64,000 nucleotides of DNA from Actinoplanes octamycinicus (GCF_014205225.1 NZ_JACHNB010000001.1:3391501-3455500), one strand, 5' to 3'; positions 1 to 9,211 are shown, counted from the first letter of the stretch. Made by a program: numbers and translations. Notes: generated by a model from the sequence alone, not told the origin.

Positions 1-973
1 CCAGCTCCGGGGTGCCGAGCCGGAGCAGCGTGCCGCGGTAGAGCAGGCGCAGCTCGGCCGGGCCGCCCGGGACCGCGTCGTGCGAGGCCCGCTCCAGCAC
101 CCGGCGCATCCGCAGCGAGCCCTTGATCGCGGCCACCTCGCCGGCGTCCACCCGGGTCGCGTCGTGACCCGGCACCAGCGAGCCGAGCGAGCGCAGCGTG
201 GCGGTCTCCTCGCCGAGCGAGGGCAGCACGGTGGCGATGTACTCCACGAAGACGCCGGACGGGCCGACCACCAGGATGCCGCCGCCGGCGAACCGGCTGC
301 GGTCCGAGTAGAGCAGGTAGGCGGCGCGGTGCAGGGCCACCGCGGTCTTGCCGGTGCCCGGGCCGCCGGTGACGATGGTCACCCCGGAGGCGGGGGAGCG
401 GATCGCCTCGTCCTGCTCGCGCTGGATGGTGGCGACGATGTCGCGCATCCCGCGGCCGGTCGCCTTGGCCAGGCTGGCCAGCAGCGCGCCGTCGCCGACC
501 ACCCGCATGCCGGGCGGGGCCGACTCCGGGTCGAGCAGGTCGTCCTCGATCCCGGTGACCCGCTCCCGGCTGGACTGGATCATCCGGCGCCGCACCACGC
601 CCAGCGGCTCGGCCGGGGTGGCCTGGTAGAACGCCGCGGCGGCGGGCGCCCGCCAGTCGACGACCAGCGGTTTCGAGCTGTCGTCGCGGATGCCCATCCG
701 GCCCACGTAGTGGGTGGCGCCGGTCTTCAGGTCGAGCCGGCCGAAGACCAGGCCCTCGTACTCGGTGTCCAGCGCGTGCCGGCGCCGGGCCGCGTGGTAC
801 ACCATCGCGTCGCGCTCGACCAGCGCGCCGAAGGTCCCCACCCCGGCGAGCTGATAGCCCTCCTTCTCGGCGCGGGACGCGTCCTGGCGCAGCTCGGCGA
901 GCCGGGCGTAGACCCGGTCCACGTGCTGCTGCTCGACCGCGATCTCCTGTTGCAGGACGGTGGCGTCGCTCAA
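1..973 (-). CDS. helD: HelD-type RNA polymerase recycling ATPase (partial)
   Basis: The 3' part lies outside the window; 324 codons are visible. Seen: a helical N-terminus (about residues 5-40), the family run VVDWRAP at about 104-110, and a Walker A loop GGPGTGKTA at about 203-211. HelD proteins are UvrD-like ATPases that enter RNA polymerase channels and release stalled enzyme from DNA; in actinobacteria relatives are linked to rifampicin tolerance (family knowledge). The N-terminus looks like the mycobacterial class II HelD rather than Streptomyces HelR. The start is TTG 973, preceded by GGGAG; an in-frame GTG 27 nt upstream would overlap that ribosome site. I see no rifampicin-associated element upstream. 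Confidence 0.85.
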   Translation of the reverse strand, partial: MSDATVLQQEIAVEQQHVDRVYARLAELRQDASRAEKEGYQLAGVGTFGALVERDAMVYHAARRRHALDTEYEGLVFGRLDLKTGATHYVGRMGIRDDSSKPLVVDWRAPAAAAFYQATPAEPLGVVRRRMIQSSRERVTGIEDDLLDPESAPPGMRVVGDGALLASLAKATGRGMRDIVATIQREQDEAIRSPASGVTIVTGGPGTGKTAVALHRAAYLLYSDRSRFAGGGILVVGPSGVFVEYIATVLPSLGEETATLRSLGSLVPGHDATRVDAGEVAAIKGSLRMRRVLERASHDAVPGGPAELRLLYRGTLLRLGTPEL

Positions 974-1128
974 GTCGGTCGTTCTCCCTTTCGTGCGCAC
1001 CACCAGCGCGCTCACGCGAAGGGGGCAATCGAACTTACTCCTGCCCGGCAACGCGCGTCGAAGCGGCCTGGTGTTCGCCGCATCGTTCGAGCCTTACAGA
1101 AACGACCGGAGGCTCGGGGATGTTCCGG

Positions 1129-2091
1129 CTAAGCGGCCTTGCGCAGGTGCGCGGGGCGCTGCGCCTTGCGGGTGCTGCGGTTCACCCGGCGGACGATGGT
1201 CAGCAGCGCGGCGGAGACCTCGTCCGGGCGCTCCAGCGGCAGCATGTGGCCGGCGCCGGGGCAGACGGTCAACTCCGCGCACGGCAGCGCGCCGGCGATC
1301 GACTCGGCGCAGGCCGGCGGGGTGAGCCGGTCCCGGTCGCCGACCAGCACCGCGGCCGGCACCTCGCCGACCGTGGCCAGGGTGTCCAGCCGCTGCTGGG
1401 CGCCGATCGAGGTGCGGAACCCGCCGATCGAGCGCAGCGACGCCCGGCCCACGCTGCGCAGGGTCAGGCCGAGGTCGTCCTCGGCGCACCGGTCGCCGAA
1501 GAGCAGCCAGCGCAGCGCCGGGGCCAGCGCGGGCAGCACCGCCCGGTGCGGGCGCCAGGCGCCGGAGCGGGCCAGCAGGCCGGCGCCGAGCGTCTCACCG
1601 GCCCGCAGCACGCCGGCCAGGGTGGGCGGCAGGCCGTACCGGGTGTGGGTGTGGCCCTCGGCGGTGGTGGAGACCAGCAGCAGGCCGGCCACCCGGGAGG
1701 CGAACTCGTCCGGGTGACGGTGCGCGTACTCCATGATCGTCATGCCGCCCATCGAGTGGCCGGCGAGCACCACCGGGCCGCTCGGAGCCAGCCGGCGCAG
1801 CACCTCGGCCAGGTCGTCGCCGAGCTGGTCCAGAGTGGCCGCGTGGCGCCGGGTGGCCGAGGAACGCCCGTGCCCCCGCGTGTCGTAGGCGATCACCCGG
1901 GGCGCGCGCCGGCCCAGCCCGCCCGCGCCGCCGTCTTGGCCGCAGAGGGCGCTCACCTGGTGCCGCCACGTGCGCCGATCCAAGCACCAGCCGTGCAGCA
2001 GCACCACGGTCACCGGGGCGTCGGCCGGGCCGGTGACCTCGGCGTACAGCCGCACGCCATCGGCCAGCAGGATCTCGGTTCGCTCCGACAT
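1129..2091 (-). CDS. alpha/beta hydrolase
   Basis: This 320-residue protein has the alpha/beta-hydrolase fold. Seen: an oxyanion motif HGW at 33-35, the nucleophile elbow GHSMGG with Ser at about 113, an acid candidate in VGDRDRLTP, and a C-terminal GAGHMLPLE that supplies the His. It has no signal peptide, so it is probably cytoplasmic. The substrate cannot be told; candidates are esters, lactones or peroxyacids. ATG 2091 was chosen because GGAGG lies 6 nt upstream; the open frame continues another 94 codons without a better site. It is divergent from the carbonic anhydrase. Confidence 0.85.
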   Translation of the reverse strand: MSERTEILLADGVRLYAEVTGPADAPVTVVLLHGWCLDRRTWRHQVSALCGQDGGAGGLGRRAPRVIAYDTRGHGRSSATRRHAATLDQLGDDLAEVLRRLAPSGPVVLAGHSMGGMTIMEYAHRHPDEFASRVAGLLLVSTTAEGHTHTRYGLPPTLAGVLRAGETLGAGLLARSGAWRPHRAVLPALAPALRWLLFGDRCAEDDLGLTLRSVGRASLRSIGGFRTSIGAQQRLDTLATVGEVPAAVLVGDRDRLTPPACAESIAGALPCAELTVCPGAGHMLPLERPDEVSAALLTIVRRVNRSTRKAQRPAHLRKAA

Positions 2092-2260
2092 GGGCACCTC
2101 CGCGTGTGTCACGCCCCCGTCGTACCCACGGGTAGTAATCATCACTCGCGATTCGCCCGAACGACCACTGTCTCTCCGGGTAGGGCCGAACGACCTCCGG
2201 TGACCGTGAGCTGCCTCCCAAATACTTTCCCCAGCCGTCCGGGCAGCGAGAATCGACGGC
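2092..2260. promoter_or_regulatory. divergent promoter region with short palindrome
   Basis: This is the 169-nt gap between the divergent hydrolase and carbonic anhydrase genes. It contains the small perfect palindrome TACCCACGGGTA at 2123-2134 next to the AT-richer TAGTAATCATCA. No convincing -35/-10 pair could be fixed on either strand. A shared operator is possible but is only an inference. Confidence 0.3.
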
Positions 2261-2869
2261 ATGACAGGCATCCACACCGCGCAGGCCCTCACCCCCGCCA
2301 CGGCCCTGGGTGAGCTGATCACCGGCAACAAACGGTTCGTGTACGGGAAGCCGCAGTACGGGCACAACGTCACCCAGGCCGCCGCGACGGCCGGTGGTCA
2401 GCAGCCGCACTCGGTCGTGCTCGGCTGCATCGACTCCCGGGTCCCGCTCGAGGCGGTCTTCGACCAGCCGTTCGGCGCGATCTGCGTGGCCCGCTCCGGC
2501 GCGCACGTGCTGGACCGGTCGGTGCTCGGCTCGGTGGAGTTCGCGGTCGACGCGCTCGGCGTCTCGCTCGCCCTGGTGGTCGGGCACAAGCGGTGCGGCG
2601 CGGTGACCGCCACGGTGGGCGCGGTGCGGTCCGGCGACCGGCCGGGCGGCGACGTCGGCTACCTGGTCGACGAGATCGCCCCGGCGGTCGACGGGGTCGA
2701 CCTGGACGACCCGGCGGCCCCCGAGGTGGCGATCCGGGCGCACGTGATCCGCACCGTCGAGCGGCTGCGCGAGACCCCCGGCCTGGCCGCCGGGATCGCC
2801 GAGGGCCGGCTCCGGGTGGTCGGCGCGATCTACGACCTGGACAGCGGCTGGGTCGAGTTCCTCGACTGA
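2261..2869 (+). CDS. beta-class carbonic anhydrase
   Basis: This 202-residue enzyme interconverts CO2 and bicarbonate. Seen: the beta-class zinc site CxDSR (Cys56, Asp58, Arg60) and HxxC (His109, Cys112), with normal family length and no signal peptide. In a cell whose acyl-CoA carboxylase gene lies 4 kb away, bicarbonate supply is a plausible role (inference). ATG 2261 has only a weak GCGAGAA upstream. The gene is monocistronic and convergent with the small gene at 3060-3386. Confidence 0.92.
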   Translation: MTGIHTAQALTPATALGELITGNKRFVYGKPQYGHNVTQAAATAGGQQPHSVVLGCIDSRVPLEAVFDQPFGAICVARSGAHVLDRSVLGSVEFAVDALGVSLALVVGHKRCGAVTATVGAVRSGDRPGGDVGYLVDEIAPAVDGVDLDDPAAPEVAIRAHVIRTVERLRETPGLAAGIAEGRLRVVGAIYDLDSGWVEFLD

Positions 2870-2929
2870 GCGGTCGCGGCGCTCATCGCGTACCGGGAAC
2901 CGGTCCGGTCCTGATCCTCGGGGCCGGGC

Positions 2930-2998
2930 CGGTCTCCGGATTTGAGTTGATCTTCGCGGTTTGCGGCCGGTCTTCTGGTTTGAGCTGATCTTCGCCAA
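2930..2998. repeat. imperfect direct repeat downstream of carbonic anhydrase
   Basis: Two imperfect copies of a roughly 30-bp string (CCGGTCT..., then TTTGAGYTGATCTTCGC) lie head to tail before the terminator. The core GAGCTGATCTT recurs near 12994. Function unknown. Confidence 0.5.
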
Positions 2999-3002
2999 AC
3001 GT

Positions 3003-3043
3003 GAAAAAGCACCTCCCGGCGGAACTGCCGGGAGGTGCTTTTC
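3003..3043. terminator. bidirectional rho-independent terminator
   Basis: A stem with AAAAGCACCTCCCGGC on one side and GCCGGGAGGTGCTTTT on the other surrounds a 6-nt loop. An A-run on the left and a T-run on the right allow it to end transcripts from both the carbonic anhydrase (+) and the small gene at 3060-3386 (-). Confidence 0.9.
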
Positions 3044-3059
3044 CGTGCCTGCGGGCTGA

Positions 3060-3386
3060 TCAGCCCTCGAAGACGCCGGCGTCGACGAGCCGCTGCTCGG
3101 CGGAGGCCCAGCCGTGCTCCGGGTTGGCGGCGTGCAGCGCGCCCAGCTCGGCGCGGATCTTGGCGCCGTGGCCGGCCGCGGCCAGCACGCGGATCTCCTC
3201 GACGAACGCGTCCGAGGAGGTGTTCAGGTGCGTGGTCTTGCCGTTGGTCAGGTTGCGCACGTACGCGAAGCGGCCGTTGGCGAGCGGGATGAGGTACTTG
3301 TACTCACCGAGCACGCTGAGGGCGCCACCGGTGCCCTGGCCGGCGCGGACTGATGCGCGGGCGGTCTTTGAGGTGTTGCTCGCCAC
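3060..3386 (-). CDS. small conserved actinobacterial protein, unknown function
   Basis: This is a 108-residue protein of mixed alpha/beta character with no signal peptide or membrane segment. Seen: a Ser/Thr/Gly-rich N-terminus, a central KYLIPLANGRFAYVRN stretch, and an acidic helical C-terminus. The start is GTG 3386 with AAGGAG 7 nt upstream. It resembles short hypothetical proteins seen in Micromonosporaceae, but I do not recognise a named family. It ends at the strong terminator at 3003-3043, so it is a stand-alone transcription unit. Confidence 0.75.
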   Translation of the reverse strand: MASNTSKTARASVRAGQGTGGALSVLGEYKYLIPLANGRFAYVRNLTNGKTTHLNTSSDAFVEEIRVLAAAGHGAKIRAELGALHAANPEHGWASAEQRLVDAGVFEG

Positions 3387-3630
3387 GGCGGTACTCCTTG
3401 AGAAAATGCTTCAGCAGAGAAAAAAGGCCGTGGCAACTCTACACGACGCCTGGTGAACCGCACCGTCGGAGCAGGTACGAGCGTTGGACCCGATATGCCA
3501 CTACGGCAGCTCCCATAGTCGATGTTGCGGATTCTCTGGCGCACCATCCGTACCAACCGGCATCATGGGACACGATCAACCGCGGTCGAGGTCGTAGGGG
3601 AAGACGCACCTCGGTCTCCGGGAGGTCACC

Positions 3631-4122
3631 GTGCCAACGTGTGGCGTCGTATACGTCCACTCATCCCCGCTCGCCGTGTGCCAGCACGTCGAGTGGGCCA
3701 TAGCGCGCGTCCTGACCGCGCCGGTCAATCTCCAATGGACCGTGCAGCCGGTCGATCCCAGCATGCGCCGAGCCGAGTGCAGCTGGACCGGACGTGCGGG
3801 AACTGGCGCCGAGCTGGCTGCTGCCCTCCGGCAGTGGCCCATGATCCGTTTCGAGGTGACCGAGGAACCGAGTCCCGGGCTCGACGGCGAGCGGTTCATG
3901 CACGTCCCGGGCCGGGGGCTGTTCCACGGCACGATGGGCGCCTCGGGCGACATCCAGATCGGCGAGGACCGGCTGCGGGCCATCATGGCCTCGGCCCGGG
4001 CTCCCGAGGCGCTGACGCACGCCCTGGAGAAGGCGCTCGGCACCGCCTGGGACGCGGAGCTGGAGCCGTATCGGTACGCCGGCGACGGTGCCCCGGTCAC
4101 CCTCCTCACCCGGGTCGGCTGA
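3631..4122 (+). CDS. DUF3145 domain protein
   Basis: This 163-residue protein matches the actinobacterial DUF3145 family: an N-terminal GVVYVHSSPLAVCQHVEWA run, a central RFEVTEEPSPG, and GDIQIGEDRLRAIM near residue 110. Members are about 160-170 residues and their function is unknown. GTG 3631 has GGGAGG directly upstream. It is cytoplasmic by sequence and is divergent from the gene at 3060-3386 across a 244-nt AT-richer gap with no clear promoter pair. Confidence 0.85.
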   Translation: MPTCGVVYVHSSPLAVCQHVEWAIARVLTAPVNLQWTVQPVDPSMRRAECSWTGRAGTGAELAAALRQWPMIRFEVTEEPSPGLDGERFMHVPGRGLFHGTMGASGDIQIGEDRLRAIMASARAPEALTHALEKALGTAWDAELEPYRYAGDGAPVTLLTRVG

Positions 4123-4212
4123 CCTTCGCGCCCGGGGCCGGCGGACTTTCTCGCTCGGGCCGGCTGACTTCTCGGCCGGGTCGGCGCACGCCGGTTTCCG
4201 CGACCTGATTCG

Positions 4213-5955
4213 ATGGATGATGTGAAAAAGCTGTCCCGTGTCGTATTTGTCGCCCCGCTGCTGCTGCTCGCCGGAGCCTGCGGCGACGATGCCGGCACGC
4301 CGGCGACCCCGCCGCCGAGCGCCGCTCCGCTGAGCGCCGCGGCGCCCACCCCGATCTCCGAGTCGGCGTCGGCGCCACCGGCGGACCCGGCGGCCCGGGC
4401 GGCGGCGACGGTGGCCACGCTCAGCGACGAGGACCTGGCCGGGCAGGTGCTGATGCCGTACGCATACGGCGGGTCGGCCACCCAGGTGGACGCCGGGTCG
4501 GCGGCCGGCAACCGGTCCCTGGCCGGGGTGGACACTCCGGCCCAGATGATCGCGAAGTACCGGCTGGGCGGGCTGATCCTGGTCTCCTTCACGCAGAACG
4601 ACCCGACCGGCAAGACCAACCCCACGTCGAACGTGGAGAACCCGAAACAGGTCCGGGCGCTCACCGACGGCCTGCAGGCGGCCGCCCGCCAGCTGCCGGC
4701 CGGCGCCCCGCTGATGATCGGCACCGACCAGGAGTACGGCATCGTGACCCGGGTCACCGACGGCGTCACCGCGCTCCCGTCCGCGCTGGCGATCGGCGCG
4801 GCCGGCAAGCCCGAGCTGACCGAGGCGGCCTGGCACGCGGCCGGCCGGGAGCTGGCCGCGATGGGGATCACCGTCGACTTCGCCCCGGTCGCCGACACGC
4901 TCGGCACGGCCGGCAGCTCGGTGATCGGCTCCCGGTCCTACGGGACGGACGCCCAGGCGAACGCCAACCAGGTGGCCGCGGCCGTCCGCGGGATGCAGGC
5001 GGCCGGGGTGGCGGCCGCGCTCAAGCACTTCCCCGGGCACGGGCACACCACCGGGGACAGCCACGACGAGCTGCCGGTGATCAAGCAGAACCTGGCCGCC
5101 TGGAAGGCGCAGGACCTGCCGCCGTTCCAGGCCGGGGTGCAGGCCGGCGCCGGCGTGGTGATGTCCGGCCACCTCAACCTGCAGGCGGTGGACAAGGGCA
5201 CCGCGGCCACCTTCTCCCACAAGATCATGACGGACGTGCTGCGCGGCCAGCTGAAGTTCACCGGGGTGGCGATCACCGACGCGATGAACATGGAGCCGGC
5301 GAAGAAGTGGCCGGCCGGCGAGGCCGCCGTCCGCGCCCTCAACGCGGGCAACGACATGCTGCTCATGCCGCCGGACATCGGCGCCGCCCGGGACGGCATC
5401 GTGTCCGGGCTGAAGAGCGGCTCGCTCAAGCGGGAGCGGCTGGTCGAGGCGGTCACCCGGATCCTCACCCTGAAGTTCCGCACCGCGGCCACCCCGCAGC
5501 CCGACCTGTCCGTGCTCGGCTCCGCCCCGCACCAGCAGGCGGTCTCCGCGCTGGACGCGGCCTCGATCACGGTGCTCCGCGGCAAGTGCGCCGGACCGCT
5601 GGTCAACGGCCCGGTCCGGGTGACCGCGCCGTCGTCGCGCGAGGTGGCCCGGGTCAACCTGGTGCACGCGCTGCAGGCCGCCGGGGTCCAGGTGCAGGCG
5701 GCCGGCGGCGCCGAGATCCGCCTGGTCGGTTACGGCGACAAGCCGGTCGACCTGTCCCCGGACGCGGCCGTGACGGTGATGATGGACCTGCCCGGGCTGC
5801 TCGCCTATGCCAAGTCGCCGACGCTGGTGGCGACCTACTCGTCCAGCAAGCTGTCGCTGACCGCGCTGGCGGCGGTGATCGCCGGCAAGACCACGGCGCC
5901 GGGGAAGTCGCCGATCGCGGTGGCCGGGCTGCCGCGGAGCGCCTGCGCGAAGTAG
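4213..5955 (+). CDS. glycoside hydrolase family 3 lipoprotein (beta-N-acetylhexosaminidase-like)
   Basis: This 580-residue exported lipoprotein is probably an exo-acting beta-N-acetylglucosaminidase of the GH3/NagZ type, acting on cell-wall or chitin fragments. Seen: a signal peptide ending in lipobox LLAGAC (lipid-carrying Cys about residue 24), a Pro/Ala-rich linker to about 60, then the GH3 core with the NagZ hallmark KHFPGHGHTTGDSH and the nucleophile region ITDAMNM. A shorter C-terminal domain follows with no obvious beta-sandwich motif. ATG 4213 is taken; GTG 4222 is equally possible because neither has a strong ribosome site. It fits functionally with the chitinase at 32.4 kb. Confidence 0.87.
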   Translation: MDDVKKLSRVVFVAPLLLLAGACGDDAGTPATPPPSAAPLSAAAPTPISESASAPPADPAARAAATVATLSDEDLAGQVLMPYAYGGSATQVDAGSAAGNRSLAGVDTPAQMIAKYRLGGLILVSFTQNDPTGKTNPTSNVENPKQVRALTDGLQAAARQLPAGAPLMIGTDQEYGIVTRVTDGVTALPSALAIGAAGKPELTEAAWHAAGRELAAMGITVDFAPVADTLGTAGSSVIGSRSYGTDAQANANQVAAAVRGMQAAGVAAALKHFPGHGHTTGDSHDELPVIKQNLAAWKAQDLPPFQAGVQAGAGVVMSGHLNLQAVDKGTAATFSHKIMTDVLRGQLKFTGVAITDAMNMEPAKKWPAGEAAVRALNAGNDMLLMPPDIGAARDGIVSGLKSGSLKRERLVEAVTRILTLKFRTAATPQPDLSVLGSAPHQQAVSALDAASITVLRGKCAGPLVNGPVRVTAPSSREVARVNLVHALQAAGVQVQAAGGAEIRLVGYGDKPVDLSPDAAVTVMMDLPGLLAYAKSPTLVATYSSSKLSLTALAAVIAGKTTAPGKSPIAVAGLPRSACAK

Positions 5956-6392
5956 AAGTCCGTCCCCAGCCGCGGCGCCCGCCGCTGGTCCCGGCCGCGG
6001 CTCCCGTTCCCGGCTGGCTCTCAGGGGTGCCTCAGAGGGCTTGAGGCACCCCTGAGAGCCAGCCGGGACACCGTGCGCGCTGCCGCGATGCCGCCCGCAT
6101 GCTCGCGGCTCTTTCTTTTCGGTACGACCGGCAGCTCAGTGGCAACCGGCCCGCGAGGCCCGGCCCGCTCCCGACCGCGGCGCGTGTCGTGCGGGTCCGC
6201 CCGGCGCACCGCGACGTCGGCCGGACCGCGGCGCGTGTCGTGCGGGCCCGCTCGGCGCACCGCGACGCCGGCCAGTCCGCGGCGCGGTCCCGGCTCGGCC
6301 GGCGAGGTCACGGACCCGCCGTGGCCACCGTCCACCGGGCACTCCGGAGGAACCGCCACCCGGGAAAGGGCGCCGCTGACGGCCGATCCGCG
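5956..6392. repeat. gene-free gap: 53-bp palindrome plus GGTACG module and 51-bp tandem repeat
   Basis: This convergent gap between the GH3 gene and accD holds no credible gene. It contains palindrome 6012-6064, a module at about 6080-6200 carrying TTTTCGGTACGACCG at 6117-6130, and about 2.3 tandem copies of a 51-bp unit from 6174 (second copy 6225). The module is similar in inverted orientation to 14190-14340. Short frames here end in Arg-His-Pro-stop because they read through the palindrome. Confidence 0.85.
6012..6064. repeat. 53-bp palindrome, copy A
   Basis: Perfect 23-bp arms surround a 7-nt loop. The inner core is CAGGGGTGCCTC with GAGGCACCCCTG. It may act as a bidirectional terminator, although no T-run follows. 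Confidence 0.95.
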
Positions 6393-7727
6393 CTACAGGG
6401 GGATGTTGCCGTGGGCGCCGCGGGCCGGCGGGGCGTCGGCCAGGGCCTCGGCGATCCGGCGGCGCGTCTCGTCCGGCTGGATGACCGCGTCCACCACGCC
6501 CGCCTCCAGAGCCGGCTGGACGCCGCCGGTGGCCTCGACCTGGGCGCGGATCAGCCGTTCGCGCAGCGCGTCGCGGGCGGCCGGCTCGGCGGCGGCCAGT
6601 TCCCGGCGGTGCAGCACGTGCACGGCGGCGCCCGGGTCCAGGACGGCCACTTCGGCGGCCGGCCAGGCGAAGACCGTGGAGGCGCCGAGGGCGCGGGAGT
6701 TCATCGCCAGGTAGCCGCCGCCGTAGGCGCGCCGGGTCACCAGGGTCACCCGGGGCACCACCGCGGCGGCGAAGGCGTGCAGCAGCTGGGCGCCGCGGCG
6801 GACCACCGCGTCCGGTTCCCGGTCGGGCAGGTAGCCGGGGGTGTCGACGAGGACCAGCAGGGGGACCGCCAGGGCGTCGCACATCCGGACGAACCGGGCG
6901 GCCTTCTCGGCGGCGGCCGCGTCCAGGCAGCCGTTGAGGTGCTCCGGGTTGCTGGCCACCACGCCGACCGTGCGGCCGGCGAGGCGGCCCAGGGTGGTCA
7001 CCACGTTCGGCGCCCAGCGCGGGTGGGACTCCAGGCCGGGCTCGTCGAGCAGGGCGCGGATCAATGGCCGTACGTCGTAATGATGCTCTTGGATGAAGGA
7101 GTCGAGCGGACGCCCGACCGTGCCGCCGGGCCGGACGTCGGACGGCGACAGCCGGCCCTGGTGGCCCAGCAGCCGGATCAGGCGGCGGGCCTCGGCCAGC
7201 GCGGCCGGCTCGTCCTCGGTGGTCACGTCCGCGAACGAGGTGGCGGTGCCGGACGGGACCAGCCGGCCGCCCCGGCTCATGATCACCAGGTCGGTGAGCG
7301 CGGGGCTGTACGCCGCGCTGCCCGCGGCCGGCCCGAGCACCACCGAGATCTGCGGGATCCGGCCGGAGGCCCGCACCATCGCGGCGAAGACCTGCCCGGC
7401 CGAGTCCAGCGAGCCCACGCCCTCGGCGAGCCGTGCCCCACCGGAGTGCCAGAGTCCGGTCACCGGGACCCGCTCCCGCACCGCGACGTCGATCGCCTCG
7501 ACGACCCGCCGGCACCCCGCCACGCCGATCGCGCCGCCCATCCGGGTGGCGTCGGTGGCGAAGGCGACGGCAGGGGTGCCGTCGACCGTGCCACGGGCGG
7601 GCAGCACGCCCGACTCGTCCCGGAGGGCGAGCAGGCGCAGGGTGCCGCGGTCGAAGAGGGTTCGCAGCCTCAGCTCGGGATCGCGCCGATCGGTGGCCGA
7701 ATCTGTCCCTCCGGGGGTGAAGGGCAC
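6393..7727 (-). CDS. acyl-CoA carboxylase carboxyltransferase (AccD-type beta subunit)
   Basis: This 444-residue subunit transfers CO2 from biotin to acetyl- or propionyl-CoA, making malonyl-CoA for the upstream fatty-acid genes. Seen: a carboxyltransferase N-half (TDATRMGGAIG, HSGGARLAEG, GPAAGSAAYSPALTD) and C-half (LVDTPGYLPD, RRAYGGGYLAMNS, WPAAEVAVL). It is shorter than typical 520-residue actinobacterial AccBs and corresponds positionally to AccD6 of mycobacteria. The start is GTG 7727 with AGGAGG 7 nt upstream and only 13 nt after the fabF stop, so it is the last gene of the fab operon. Confidence 0.9.
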   Translation of the reverse strand: MPFTPGGTDSATDRRDPELRLRTLFDRGTLRLLALRDESGVLPARGTVDGTPAVAFATDATRMGGAIGVAGCRRVVEAIDVAVRERVPVTGLWHSGGARLAEGVGSLDSAGQVFAAMVRASGRIPQISVVLGPAAGSAAYSPALTDLVIMSRGGRLVPSGTATSFADVTTEDEPAALAEARRLIRLLGHQGRLSPSDVRPGGTVGRPLDSFIQEHHYDVRPLIRALLDEPGLESHPRWAPNVVTTLGRLAGRTVGVVASNPEHLNGCLDAAAAEKAARFVRMCDALAVPLLVLVDTPGYLPDREPDAVVRRGAQLLHAFAAAVVPRVTLVTRRAYGGGYLAMNSRALGASTVFAWPAAEVAVLDPGAAVHVLHRRELAAAEPAARDALRERLIRAQVEATGGVQPALEAGVVDAVIQPDETRRRIAEALADAPPARGAHGNIPL

Positions 7728-7740
7728 GGCGTCCTCCTGG

Positions 7741-8967
7741 TCAGGGGCGCGTGAAGACCAGGGCCACGTTGTGGCCGCCGAACCCGAACGAGTTGTTGAC
7801 CGCGGCCGGGATGTCGAGCTGGCGGGGCTTGTGCGCCGCCACGTCGAGGTCCAGCCGCTCGTCCGGGTCGTCGAGGTTGATGGTCGGGGGAACGATGCTG
7901 TCGCGGATCGCCAGGATGGTGGCGATCGACTCCAGCGCGCCGGCCGCGCCCAGCAGGTGCCCGGTCATCGACTTGGTCGACGTGACCACCGGGTGGTCGC
8001 CGAGAGCGGCCCTGATGCCCTTGATCTCGCCCATGTCGCCGGCCGGGGTCGAGGTGGCGTGGGCGTTGACGTGCTTGATGTCGGCACCGGTCAGACCGGC
8101 GTCGCGAACCGCCATCTGCATCGCCCGGATCCCGCCCCGGCACTCCGGGTCGGGCTGGACGATGTCGTAGCCGTCCGAGGTGATCCCCGCGCCGGCCAGC
8201 CGGGCGTACACGGTGGCCCCACGGGCCGCCGCGTGGTCGGCACGCTCCAGGATGATCGCGCCGGCGCCCTCACCGAGGACGAACCCGTCTCGGTTCTTGT
8301 CCCACGGGCGGGACGCCCGCTCCGGGTCGTCGTTGCGCGTCGACATGGCGCGCATCGACGCGAAACCGGCGATCGGCAGCGGGTGGATGACGGCCTCGGT
8401 GCTGCCGGCCACCACCACGTCGGCCCGTCCGGCCCGGATCAGGTCCAGACCCAGGGCGACCGCCTCGGCGCCGGTGGCGCAGGCGCTGGCCATCGCCCGG
8501 ACGCCGGCCTTGGCGCCGAACTCCAGGCCGACATAGGCGGCCGGGCCGTTGGGCATCAGCATCGGCACGGTGTGCGGGCTGACCCGCCGCGGGCCGGACT
8601 GCTCCAGGATGTCGTCCTGGTCGAGCAGGGTGATCGCCCCGCCGATGCCGCTGCCGAAGCTGACCCCGAGCCGCTCCTGGTCGAGCTCGGCGCCCTCCAG
8701 GCCGGCGTCCGCCCAGGCCTGCTTCGCGGCGATGATGGCCATCGCCTCGCTGCGGTCCAGGCGGCGCATCCGGACCCGCTCGATGATCTCCGACGGTTCG
8801 ACGGCGAGTCGGGCGGCGATGCGTACGGGCAGCTGGCCGGCCCACTCCTCGGTGAGAGTTCGCACTCCGGAGCGGCCGGCGAGCATGGCGTCCCAAGTGG
8901 ACACGACGTCCCCGCCCAGCGGGGTCGTCGCGCCGAGCCCGGTGACGACGACGTCTACAGTGCTCAT
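7741..8967 (-). CDS. fabF: 3-oxoacyl-ACP synthase II (KAS II)
   Basis: This 408-residue condensing enzyme elongates acyl-ACP with malonyl-ACP. Seen: the nucleophile in SACATGAEA (Cys about 163), His in NAHATST, His in KSMTGHLLGAAG, and the glycine-rich FGFGGHN tail. The start ATG 8967 lies one base after the acpP stop, which suggests translational coupling, with GAGG inside the acpP end. Twelve extra codons upstream are open but overlap acpP. It is the fourth enzyme gene of fabD-fabH-acpP-fabF-accD. Confidence 0.95.
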   Translation of the reverse strand: MSTVDVVVTGLGATTPLGGDVVSTWDAMLAGRSGVRTLTEEWAGQLPVRIAARLAVEPSEIIERVRMRRLDRSEAMAIIAAKQAWADAGLEGAELDQERLGVSFGSGIGGAITLLDQDDILEQSGPRRVSPHTVPMLMPNGPAAYVGLEFGAKAGVRAMASACATGAEAVALGLDLIRAGRADVVVAGSTEAVIHPLPIAGFASMRAMSTRNDDPERASRPWDKNRDGFVLGEGAGAIILERADHAAARGATVYARLAGAGITSDGYDIVQPDPECRGGIRAMQMAVRDAGLTGADIKHVNAHATSTPAGDMGEIKGIRAALGDHPVVTSTKSMTGHLLGAAGALESIATILAIRDSIVPPTINLDDPDERLDLDVAAHKPRQLDIPAAVNNSFGFGGHNVALVFTRP

Positions 8968-8968
8968 C

Positions 8969-9211
8969 TCAGTGGTTCGCCTCGATGTAGGTGACCGCGT
9001 CACCGACGGTCTTCAGGTTCTGCACCTCGTTGTCCGGGATCTTGACGCCGAACTTCTCCTCGGCGGCCACCACGACCTCGACCATCGACAGCGAGTCGAC
9101 GTCCAGGTCGTCGGTGAAGGACTTGCCCTCGGCGACGTCGTCCGGGTTCACCCCGGCGACCTCCTCGAGGATCTCGGCGAGGCCGGAGGTGATCTCTTCG
9201 CGAGTAGCCAT
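8969..9211 (-). CDS. acpP: acyl carrier protein
   Basis: This 80-residue acidic four-helix protein carries growing acyl chains on phosphopantetheine. The attachment site is the Ser of DLDVDSLSMVEVV. ATG 9211 has GAGAGGA about 11 nt upstream. It lies between fabH and fabF as in Streptomyces, and its short C-terminus lacks the mycobacterial AcpM tail. Confidence 0.95.
   Translation of the reverse strand: MATREEITSGLAEILEEVAGVNPDDVAEGKSFTDDLDVDSLSMVEVVVAAEEKFGVKIPDNEVQNLKTVGDAVTYIEANH

Noticed and set aside
974..1128. Rifampicin-associated element upstream of helD
   Set aside because: No GGGGCTTGC-type inverted repeat could be found in the gap.
5999..6360. Short frames ending Arg-His-Pro-stop at 6, 14 and 58 kb, which look like a protein family
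   Set aside because: The shared ending is only the translation of the palindrome core GAGGCACCCCTGA; the rest has no coding character.
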